This document shows positions 57,093 to 64,000 of a DNA stretch of 64,000 bases, piece by piece (position 1 is the first letter of the stretch; the number at the start of each line of letters is the position of its first letter). Source of the stretch: Dyella sp. AtDHG13 (GTDB taxonomy: Bacteria > Pseudomonadota > Gammaproteobacteria > Xanthomonadales > Rhodanobacteraceae). The stretch spans positions 124,001-188,000 of the forward strand of contig NZ_QICJ01000006.1 in NCBI RefSeq assembly GCF_003201105.1. Direction: 5' to 3'. A program made the position numbers and the translations under genes. The notes below the pieces were generated by a model that saw only the letters and a list, made by a program, of their open reading frames with translations, made no database searches and was not told the DNA's origin.

Positions 57093-58589
57093 TCAGGCCG
57101 CTTCGGACTTCAGCTTGCGCGGGCCATGCAGCAAGGCCTGGCGCACGTGCGCAACGACCAGATCCACTTCGTCGCTGCTCACCAGGAAGTGCGGGGTGAA
57201 GCGCAGCGAGTTGGTGCCGCCGTGGATCACGCCCACGCCGCGCTCGCGCATGTATTCCTCGGTGGAGTGCGCGCCGTAGCACTTGAACTCCGGCGACAGC
57301 TCGCAGGAGAACAGCAGGCCGGTGCCCTGCACCTTGGTGATCAGGCCGCCCAGTTCGTTCTTCAGCGCGTTGAGCTTGTCGACGAACTCCTTGCCGCGCT
57401 CGCGGATGTTGTCGCGCACCTCGTCGGTGAGCTCGTTGAGCGTGGCGAGCGCCACGTCCAGCGCGCGCGGGTTGGCCGTCATGGTGTTGCCGTAGATGCC
57501 CTTGCGGTACAGGTCGGCGGTGCGCTCGGTCACGGCCAGCACGGACAGCGGATACTGGCCGGCGTTGAGCGCCTTGGAGAAGGTTTCGAAATCCGGCGGC
57601 GCGAATTTCTCGAAGCCCGGGTAATCGGTGATCGACAGCACGCCGTGCGCGCGCAGGCCGGCCTGGATGGAGTCGACCAGCAGCAGCGAGCCGTGCGCTT
57701 CGGTCAGCGCGCGGGCCTTCTGGTAGAACTCCGGCGTCACCGCGCGGCCCGGGTCGCCTTCGCCCATCACGGGTTCAAGGAACATGGCCTCGATGAACCA
57801 GCCGTTCTTGTCCGCGTCGGCGAACACGGCTTCCAGCTGCGCCACGTCGTACGGCTGCACGGTGAGCAGCGTGTCCTCGTGGCGATAGCTGGCCAGGTGC
57901 TGCAGGTAGGTCTTGCGCGTGGAATCGGAATAGAGCGCCGGGCGGTCGGTGCGGCCGTGGAAGGCGCCCTTCACCGCCACGCGCTTGATGACGCGGCCCG
58001 CATGGCGGCCGCCGGCATCGGTGAGCAGCTTGGCGTTGACGTCGGCGATGCGGCAGGCCAGGCCCACCGACTCCGAGCCGGAGTTGAGCGCCAGGTAGCG
58101 CACGTACGGATTGCTGCCGCGGTTGCGGCCCAGCTCGCGATCCATCGCCTTGGCGAAACGCATCTGCGAGATGCTCGGCGTCATCACGTTGGCCATCACC
58201 TGCGGACGCGCGAGCGCGGCGTCGATGGCCGGATGGTTGTGGCCGAAGCCCAGCATGCCGTAGCCGCCGTTGTCGTGGATCACAGCGCCCTTGAAGCTCA
58301 CAACCCACGGGCCGCGCGCCGCCGCCGGCAGGTACGGGTTGATGGCGTCGTCCGGATAGAAATTGACGAACTCCGTCTGCGCCTGCGCCAGTTGTTCGGC
58401 CTCGTCGAGCTTGAGGAAGTCGCCCAGCTCGCTGCGCAGTTCGCGATGTCGCGCAACCGCGTCGCCGATGGCCTGCGCCAGGTCAGGGTGGCTGGCCGCG
58501 AAACGCTCGATGGTGGCGTCGTCGAGGCCAGTGGTCAGCGGAGCGCCGCCGAATTCGCGCAACTCGCGCAGCTGATCAATCACGCCCAT
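57093..58589 (-). CDS. Class III PLP-dependent aminotransferase
   Basis: A 498-residue enzyme of aminotransferase fold type I. Visible parts: ALNSGSESVGLACRIADVNA (about 167-186), KGAFHGRTDRPAL (about 207-219), the PLP-phosphate region, LLVDSIQAGLRAHG (Asp contacting pyridine N, near 315) and FETFSKALNAGQYPLSVLA, with the Schiff-base Lys. The N-terminal 90 residues (VIDQLRELREFGGAPLT) are an extension not found in acetylornithine-type enzymes. Substrate unknown; related to ornithine/lysine aminotransferases. Start: ATG after AGGAGG, the best ribosome-binding site here; the open frame reaches 42 codons further. Monocistronic. Confidence 0.87.
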   Translation of the reverse strand: MGVIDQLRELREFGGAPLTTGLDDATIERFAASHPDLAQAIGDAVARHRELRSELGDFLKLDEAEQLAQAQTEFVNFYPDDAINPYLPAAARGPWVVSFKGAVIHDNGGYGMLGFGHNHPAIDAALARPQVMANVMTPSISQMRFAKAMDRELGRNRGSNPYVRYLALNSGSESVGLACRIADVNAKLLTDAGGRHAGRVIKRVAVKGAFHGRTDRPALYSDSTRKTYLQHLASYRHEDTLLTVQPYDVAQLEAVFADADKNGWFIEAMFLEPVMGEGDPGRAVTPEFYQKARALTEAHGSLLLVDSIQAGLRAHGVLSITDYPGFEKFAPPDFETFSKALNAGQYPLSVLAVTERTADLYRKGIYGNTMTANPRALDVALATLNELTDEVRDNIRERGKEFVDKLNALKNELGGLITKVQGTGLLFSCELSPEFKCYGAHSTEEYMRERGVGVIHGGTNSLRFTPHFLVSSDEVDLVVAHVRQALLHGPRKLKSEAA

Positions 58590-58876
58590 GGGTTCCTCCT
58601 TCAAGGTCGACTTGCCTGCCGTCCCGATGGCATGCGCATCGACATGTCTACGAATACATGGTGGAAACGCGTGACCGTTCAGCGTTTCCGCGATCCTTGG
58701 GGGATCATGTCGCATTGCGATCCATCACGGATGTGGCAACGCAACGACCGCCTGAGCATAACTCGGCGCTGTCGCCGCCGTAACCCCGGGTGACGCTTGT
58801 CACCCACGCTGCCTGACGCGGGCAACTGCTGGCAAACCCTTGCGCTGCCTAGCATGGCGGGCAGGGAGGAGATGCC

Positions 58877-59791
58877 ATGGAAACATCCGTCGAAGTCATT
58901 GCCCGCTTGTCGGGAGCGGTCAAACGTTACGGCGCTTTAACGGCGCTGGACGGTATGGATCTCATGCTGCACCGCGGCGAATTGCTCGCCTTGCTGGGCC
59001 CCAACGGCGCCGGCAAAAGCACGGCGATCAGCCTGCTGCTGGGCCTGGTGCACGCCGACGCCGGACGCGTGGAATTGTTCGGCCGGCATCCGCAGGAGAT
59101 CGACGCGCGTCGCCGCATCGGCGTGATGCTGCAATCCGCTGCCCTGCCGGGGACCTTGCGCGTATCTGAACTGTTGCGCCTGACCATGAGCTACTACCCC
59201 ACGCCGCGGTCACTGGAAGAAAGCGCGCAGCTGGCAGGCATCACCGATCTACTGTCGCGGCGCTACGTGGCGCTTTCCGGCGGACAACAGCGTCGCGTGC
59301 AGTTCGCGCTGGCGCTGTGCGGGCGTCCGGAATTGCTGTTTCTCGATGAGCCCACTGTGGGCATGGACATCGACGCGCGACAGAAGCTATGGGTGGCGAT
59401 TCGCCGCCTCGTTGCCGAAGGCTGCGCGGTGGTGCTCACCACGCATTACCTGGAAGAAGCCGAAGCACTCGCGCAACGCGTGGTGGTGTTGGGCAAGGGC
59501 CGCGTGCTGAGCGAAGGCAGTGTGGATGCGTTGCGTTCGCGCGTGGCGATGACGCGCATCCGCTGCGTCAGCGATCTGGATGCGGCGGCCTTGATGCGAT
59601 GGCCGCACGTCGCGCATGCCGAACGCGATGGCGTGCATATCCATGTGCACACCGATGCGCCGGAGAACGTCTTGCGCCGCCTGCTCGATGCCGATCCCGC
59701 CCTGTCGGAGCTGGAAGTGCGCCGTGCCGGCCTCGCCGAAGCCTTTACCGAATTGACCCGCGAAGACGTTCCGGAAAAGGAGGTTGCCTGA
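58877..59791 (+). CDS. ABC transporter ATP-binding protein
   Basis: A 304-residue ATPase with Walker A GPNGAGKS (41-48), Q-loop (RIGVMLQSAALP), signature LSGGQQRR near 134, Walker B LLFLDEPTVGMD, and H-loop TTHYLEEAE. The C-terminal extension resembles DrrA-type exporters. It powers the permease encoded next, overlapping by one base (TGATG). Followed by a two-component system, as in many BceAB-, LiaFSR- or DesKR-like export modules that respond to membrane stress. Confidence 0.92.
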   Translation: METSVEVIARLSGAVKRYGALTALDGMDLMLHRGELLALLGPNGAGKSTAISLLLGLVHADAGRVELFGRHPQEIDARRRIGVMLQSAALPGTLRVSELLRLTMSYYPTPRSLEESAQLAGITDLLSRRYVALSGGQQRRVQFALALCGRPELLFLDEPTVGMDIDARQKLWVAIRRLVAEGCAVVLTTHYLEEAEALAQRVVVLGKGRVLSEGSVDALRSRVAMTRIRCVSDLDAAALMRWPHVAHAERDGVHIHVHTDAPENVLRRLLDADPALSELEVRRAGLAEAFTELTREDVPEKEVA

Positions 59792-60573
59792 TGTCCGCCA
59801 TCACCATCGCATCGCCCGCCAGCGGCATGAGCCTGCGCGGCGTGTTCGGCGCCTACGCGGCGGAAGCGCGCAGCGAGTGCCTGCGTTATCTCCGGTCGCC
59901 CGGGTTCCTGCTGCCGGTGACGCTGTTCCCGACCATGTTCTACGTGCTGTTCGGCATCGTGATGAACCGCAATGCCGACGCGGCTACGGCTCGCTATCTG
60001 CTCGCCAGCTACAGCGTGTTCGGGGTGATGAGTCCGGGCCTGTTCGGCTTCGGCGTGTCGCTGGCGATGGAGCGCGAGAACGGCCTGCTCACCTTGAAGC
60101 GCGCGTTGCCCATGCCACCGGGCGCCTACCTGCTGGGCAAGATGCTGATGGCGATGCTGGCGGCGGGCGTGGTGATCGTGCTGCTGCTGGCGCTGGCGGT
60201 GGGCTTTGCGCATGTGCAGGTGAGCGCGATGCAGGCGCTGGCGCTGCTTGCCACCGGCATGTTCGGCGTGTTGCCGTTCTGCGCGCTGGGCATGCTGGTG
60301 GGCGCGCTGGTCAAGGGGCAGGGCGCGCCGGGTGTGATCAACATCATCTACCTGCCTATGTCCTTTCTTTCGGGCCTGTGGATTCCGCTGTCGATGTTGC
60401 CGACGGTGCTGCAGCGCATCGCACCCGTCTGGCCCAGCGCCCATCTGCACCTGATCGCCTTGCAGGCGCTGGGCGTGAGGCATACCGGCATAGGGCTCCA
60501 TGGCGCGGTGTTGCTGGCGTACACGGCGGTGTTCTTCCTGCTGGCGGCGCGCCGCCTGCGTCGGCTCGGTTGA
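59791..60573 (+). CDS. ABC-2 type transporter permease
   Basis: A 260-residue inner-membrane protein with about six helices. It starts with a cytoplasmic segment, then LPVTLFPTMFYVLFGIVM, VFGVMSPGLFGFGVSLAMER and the ABC-2 coupling region ENGLLTLKRALPMPPGAYLL. Later helices include GVVIVLLLALAVGFAHV and NIIYLPMSFLSGLWIPLSML. It forms a DrrB-like half exporter with the upstream ATPase. Substrate unknown; lipid or drug efflux is typical. The start overlaps the ATPase stop, which fixes it. Confidence 0.9.
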   Translation: MSAITIASPASGMSLRGVFGAYAAEARSECLRYLRSPGFLLPVTLFPTMFYVLFGIVMNRNADAATARYLLASYSVFGVMSPGLFGFGVSLAMERENGLLTLKRALPMPPGAYLLGKMLMAMLAAGVVIVLLLALAVGFAHVQVSAMQALALLATGMFGVLPFCALGMLVGALVKGQGAPGVINIIYLPMSFLSGLWIPLSMLPTVLQRIAPVWPSAHLHLIALQALGVRHTGIGLHGAVLLAYTAVFFLLAARRLRRLG

Positions 60574-60618
60574 AGTAGCATGCACGGTGGGCAGCGGGAT
60601 CACGGGGAGACGGGCACA

Positions 60619-61824
60619 GTGCGCGAATGGCTGCGAGCATGGTTCAAGCCGGCGCCGGATTCGCTGGTGGCCATTGGCATCCAGAAGGGCAAGTCGCCCT
60701 GGACGGACGCCGTGCATCTGCTGTGGTCGGTGTGGGTGTTCGTGACCCCGCTGTTCGGCCAGTACACATGGCGATGGGCGCTGCTGACGCTGGTGTCGTA
60801 TCCGGTATTCCTGTTCCTCTACGCGCAATGCTGCGTCGCCTCGCGCCGTCGCTCGCGCTACTTCGCGCTGTGCCTGGTCGCCATGTCGCTGCTGCTGTTG
60901 CCCTGGTATCCCAGCGGGCTGACGTATTTCGTGTACGGCACCATCATGCTGCGCAGCGGCCGCATGGAGCTAAGCCGCTACATGGCCTCGCTGATCGTGC
61001 TCAACGCGCTGCTCATCGCGGAGGTGACGCTGCTGCACTACGTGTGGCAGGCGGTGATCTGGATACCATTGACGTCGATCATCATCGGCCTGGTCGTGCA
61101 CGCCGAGCGCCTGAGCGACGAGAAGGAGGCCGAGCTGCGCCTTTCGCACGACGAGGTGCGCCGGCTGGCCGCGCTGGCCGAACGCGAACGCATCGGTCGC
61201 GACCTGCATGACCTGCTGGGCCACACCTTGTCGCTGATCACGCTGAAGCTGGAGCTGTCGCGCAAGCTGTTCGACCGCGACAGCGAGGCGGCCAAGCGCG
61301 AGCTGGCCGATGCCGAGCGCGTAGCTCGCCATGCCTTGTCGGAAGTGCGCACGGCGGTATCCGGCATTCGCGCGACGGATCTCGCGGCGGAGCTGGCGGC
61401 CGCGCGCCTGATGCTGGAGTCCTCGGCGGTGTCGTTCGAGTGCGGCGAGCTGCCGCCGTCGCTGCCGGTGGAACTGGAGCGCAGCCTTGCCCTGGTGCTG
61501 CGCGAAGCGGTGACCAATATCGCCAGGCACGCCCGCGCCAGCCGGGCGCGCGTGACGGCCGTGGTGGCCAATCAGAACCTCAAGCTCAGCATCGAAGACG
61601 ACGGCCGCGGCGGCATCGACGCGCACGGTAATGGCCTCAAGGGCATGCACGAGCGCGTGCGTGCGCTGGGCGGCGCGCTCGATGTGGTTTCTCCGCCGGG
61701 GCGGGGCACGCGGCTGGACATCACCGTGCCCTTGCGAGCGCGTTCGGCGACGCGCGATCTTGCCGCCGACAACGGCGTGACGGAAAGCGATGCGTGGTCG
61801 ACGCAGGAGCGCCACGCGACATGA
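60619..61824 (+). CDS. DesK-type sensor histidine kinase
   Basis: A 401-residue sensor with a membrane domain of about 4-5 helices (residues 25-160) without a large periplasmic part. A HisKA_3 dimerisation domain (ERERIGRDLHDLLGHTLSL, phospho-His197) and HATPase_c (EAVTNIARHARASRARV, IEDDGRGG, GNGLKGMHERVRALGG) follow. It would phosphorylate the response regulator encoded next. DesK relatives sense membrane fluidity or envelope stress. I chose GTG 60619 (GGGGAG upstream); ATG 60580 is in frame but lacks a ribosome-binding site. Confidence 0.88.
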   Translation: MREWLRAWFKPAPDSLVAIGIQKGKSPWTDAVHLLWSVWVFVTPLFGQYTWRWALLTLVSYPVFLFLYAQCCVASRRRSRYFALCLVAMSLLLLPWYPSGLTYFVYGTIMLRSGRMELSRYMASLIVLNALLIAEVTLLHYVWQAVIWIPLTSIIIGLVVHAERLSDEKEAELRLSHDEVRRLAALAERERIGRDLHDLLGHTLSLITLKLELSRKLFDRDSEAAKRELADAERVARHALSEVRTAVSGIRATDLAAELAAARLMLESSAVSFECGELPPSLPVELERSLALVLREAVTNIARHARASRARVTAVVANQNLKLSIEDDGRGGIDAHGNGLKGMHERVRALGGALDVVSPPGRGTRLDITVPLRARSATRDLAADNGVTESDAWSTQERHAT

Positions 61825-61873
61825 AGGCCGGGTTCGACACGCCGTCCGCCGCAATGAATGACAGGAGTGCTGC

Positions 61874-62476
61874 ATGATTCGTGTATTGCTGGCCGAGGAT
61901 CAGGCCATGGTGCGTGGCGCGCTGTCTGCGCTGCTCAATCTCGAGAGCGACATCGAGGTGCTGGGTTCCGCAGCGGATGGCGAGGCCGCGTGGCGCGAGC
62001 TGCAGCGGCTGAAACCCGACGTGCTCGTCACCGACATCGAGATGCCGGGCCTGACCGGGCTGGAGCTGGCCCAGCGCATCCAGCGGCACGAGCTGCCGAT
62101 GAAGGTGATCATCGTGACCACGTTCGCGCGCCCGGGCTTTCTGCGCCGCGCGCTCGATGCGGGCGTGTCGGGCTATCTGCTAAAGGACGCGCCGGCGGAG
62201 AATCTCGCCGAGGCCTTGCGCATGGTTCATCGCGGCGGGCGCGCCATCGATCCCCAGCTGGCGTTGGAAGCCTGGTCGGAAGCCGATCCGCTCAACGACC
62301 GCGAACGCCAGGTGCTGCGCCTGGCCGGCGAGGGACAGGCAGCCAGCGACATCGCCGCCCAGCTCAACCTGTCGCATGGCACCGTGCGCAACTACCTGTC
62401 CGAAGCCATCGGCAAGCTGGGTGCGGCCAACCGCATCGAAGCCTACCGGCTGGCCCGCCAGAAGGGCTGGCTGTAG
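61874..62476 (+). CDS. NarL/DesR-type response regulator
   Basis: A 200-residue regulator. Receiver domain: Asp9-Gln10, phospho-acceptor Asp54 in VTDIEMPG, Thr82 and Lys104 in GYLLKDAP. C-terminal LuxR-type helix-turn-helix: LNDRERQVLRLAGEGQAASD then IAAQLNLSHGTVRNYLS. It presumably controls the adjacent ABC exporter. The gene follows the kinase by 49 bases in the same operon. Confidence 0.92.
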   Translation: MIRVLLAEDQAMVRGALSALLNLESDIEVLGSAADGEAAWRELQRLKPDVLVTDIEMPGLTGLELAQRIQRHELPMKVIIVTTFARPGFLRRALDAGVSGYLLKDAPAENLAEALRMVHRGGRAIDPQLALEAWSEADPLNDRERQVLRLAGEGQAASDIAAQLNLSHGTVRNYLSEAIGKLGAANRIEAYRLARQKGWL

Positions 62477-62481
62477 CCGGC

Positions 62482-63690
62482 ATGAGCTTCTCGCTGTTCC
62501 CATGGATCAGCCGACTGTTCTGGCTGTGCCTGGCCATGGCCGTCGCAGGGTGCGCCAATCGCCCGGCGTCGCTCGCCAACGACGCCTACATCTGGCAACG
62601 GCAATGGACGCCGGCCCTGCTGCACGCCATGGCGGAGGACGGACAACCCGTGCGCGCTTGGCGTGTGCTTGCCGGCGAGATGGACGGACAGGGACGCTGG
62701 CGCATGTTCACGCCCGACTGGAACGCGCTGGCGGCAAGCGGCAAGCCGGTCGTTGCGGTGGTGCGCATCGAAGGCCAGCTGCAACAGTGGAACGAGGCGG
62801 CCTTGCTTGCGGACGTGCAGTCGGTGCTCGCCACGTGGCGGCAGCAGAAGATCGTGCTGGCCGGCGTGGAGATCGATCACGATTGCGCCACCTCGCGCCT
62901 GCCGGCCTATGCGCATTTCCTGCAGGCCTTGCGGCCTTCGCTGTTGCTGGGCGAACGCCTTTCGGTGACCGCGTTGCCGACCTGGCTGGACAGCCCGCGA
63001 CTCGATGCCTTGCTGGATCAGGTGGACGAAGCCGTGCTGCAGGTGCATGCCGTGCAATCGCCGCGTGCGGGCCTGTTCAATCCCGACATGGCGCGCGCGT
63101 GGATGACGGCCTTCGCGCGGCATACCCGCAAGCCCTGGCGCGTCGCCCTACCGGCCTACGGCACGCGGGTGAGTTGGGACGCGCAGGGGCGCGTGTCGGC
63201 CATCGAAAGCGAACGGCCCACGCTGGTCGGCGACGAAGGGGCGACCGAGCTGTTCGCCGATCCGCGCGCCATGCAGCGCTTCGTGGCGTCGTTGGAGGCG
63301 AACGCGCCACATGGTTTGGCCGGCATCGTGTGGTTCCGCCTGCCCACCGGCGAGGATGCGCGGGCCTGGAGCGGGGCGAGCTGGCGGTCCGTGCTGGGAC
63401 GCGTGCCGTTGCAGGCATCGCTGACGGCATTGGCGACCGGCACGGAGGATGCGCATCGCTACGACGTGTGGCTGGTCAACGAAGGCGACGCGGACATGCC
63501 GTTGCCGCCGCTCGTGCGCATCGAAGGCGCTTGCGCCGCTGCCGACGGCATCAACGGCTATGTGCTGCAGCGTGGTGAACGCGGGCTCTATCTTCAGCGC
63601 ACGCGCGTCGGCGTGCTGCGCGCGGGGCGCCAGCTGGCGGCGGGATGGCTGCGCTGCGATGACGCGCCCGCGTTGCGCATCGAATCCTGA
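62482..63690 (+). CDS. DUF3142-type lipoprotein
   Basis: A 402-residue lipoprotein with lipobox VAGC (Cys24). The mature part resembles proteins annotated as DUF3142: NDAYIWQRQWTPALLHAM near the start, GVEIDHDCATSRLPAY (about 123-138), TALPTWL, QVDEAVLQVHAV and GIVWFRLPTGED. This looks like a TIM-barrel, glycosidase-like fold, but no enzymatic activity is known. It starts 5 bases after the response regulator stop and may be in the same operon. Confidence 0.78.
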   Translation: MSFSLFPWISRLFWLCLAMAVAGCANRPASLANDAYIWQRQWTPALLHAMAEDGQPVRAWRVLAGEMDGQGRWRMFTPDWNALAASGKPVVAVVRIEGQLQQWNEAALLADVQSVLATWRQQKIVLAGVEIDHDCATSRLPAYAHFLQALRPSLLLGERLSVTALPTWLDSPRLDALLDQVDEAVLQVHAVQSPRAGLFNPDMARAWMTAFARHTRKPWRVALPAYGTRVSWDAQGRVSAIESERPTLVGDEGATELFADPRAMQRFVASLEANAPHGLAGIVWFRLPTGEDARAWSGASWRSVLGRVPLQASLTALATGTEDAHRYDVWLVNEGDADMPLPPLVRIEGACAAADGINGYVLQRGERGLYLQRTRVGVLRAGRQLAAGWLRCDDAPALRIES

Positions 63691-63751
63691 GCGCGACTTT
63701 CCACCATAATTGCGCGGTCTGGGCGCGGAGCGCCCCTTATCAGGTAAAGCC

Positions 63752-64000
63752 ATGTACAAGCGCCCATGGATTGTCGCTGCGGTGGTCGCCGGTCTCGCCG
63801 GCGCCGTTGCCTGGGCCTGCGGCCCCATGTTTCCCAACCAGTTGCTGGACCAGCGCGCGGCGACGCTGAAATCCGCGCCGCAGAACAGCTTTGCGTTCGA
63901 GGCGGCACGGCTGTTGCCCGCCACCGACAAGCTTGAAAGCAACGAGCCCGCGCCGTACGGCGACGACAAGAAGGGCGACGAGGCCCAGGCCAGCTCGCTG
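63752..64000 (+). CDS. Hypothetical secreted protein (5' part only)
   Basis: Only 83 codons lie within the window. The protein starts MYKRPWIVAAVVAGLAGAVA and has a signal peptide or N-terminal membrane anchor, then CGPMFPNQLLDQRAATLKSA. The rest is not visible, and the family cannot be named. It lies 61 bases after the DUF3142-type gene on the same strand, so the two may function together. Confidence 0.7.
   Translation, partial: MYKRPWIVAAVVAGLAGAVAWACGPMFPNQLLDQRAATLKSAPQNSFAFEAARLLPATDKLESNEPAPYGDDKKGDEAQASSL

Overview
The window is high-GC gammaproteobacterial chromosome. The gene order thrS-infC-rpmI-rplT-pheS-pheT-ihfA-merR-tRNA-Pro, the Oar-like TonB-dependent receptor, and the abundant REP and dRS3-like palindromes all point to Xanthomonadales, most likely Rhodanobacteraceae (Dyella/Luteibacter/Rhodanobacter-like). 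The genus is an inference from remembered families; no search was run.

Layout. 1-6.0 kb: end of purE, purK, sodB (minus), grxD, an SDR oxidoreductase, a MarC-type membrane protein and a two-domain acyltransferase resembling OlsF. 6.0-12.6 kb: two TonB-dependent receptors, the first preceded by a possible small RNA or structured leader. 12.9-14.5 kb: ppnN and tRNA-Asn. 14.4-21.6 kb: a genomic island inserted in the 3' end of tRNA-Asn, with attL, attR, a P4-type integrase and arm-type direct repeats. 21.9-25.2 kb: a lipoprotein, a type IV pseudopilin, uvrB and tRNA-Val. 25.2-31.9 kb: a REP-rich region with a RAYT transposase, an FkbM methyltransferase operon, a fimbrial gene remnant and a HemJ-like gene. 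32-41.8 kb: a nucleotide-sugar epimerase, then the translation operon region. 41.8-47.1 kb: serA divergent from a D-2-hydroxyglutarate dehydrogenase-like gene, a beta-propeller protein and proline iminopeptidase. 47.2-58.6 kb: EAL-CBS-GGDEF protein, chemoreceptor, upp, ABC-F ATPase, PsiF-like protein, large secreted nuclease and class III aminotransferase. 58.9-64 kb: ABC exporter with a DesK/DesR-type two-component pair, a DUF3142-like lipoprotein and a truncated gene.

The most interesting system lies in the tRNA-Asn island. A 278-residue minus-strand protein matches the borosin peptide-backbone alpha-N-methyltransferases (OphMA/SonM), including the catalytic Tyr-Arg-Tyr set. The next gene on the same strand encodes a 77-residue peptide with a helical leader and a hydrophobic C-terminus that repeats AVQL. 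Together they form a candidate split borosin RiPP locus.

Other points of note are an AUC start codon for infC, a possible Thr-Thr leader-peptide attenuator ahead of thrS, the functional pairing of serA with a 2-hydroxyglutarate dehydrogenase, an SDR protein lacking the catalytic serine, and several families of dispersed palindromes.
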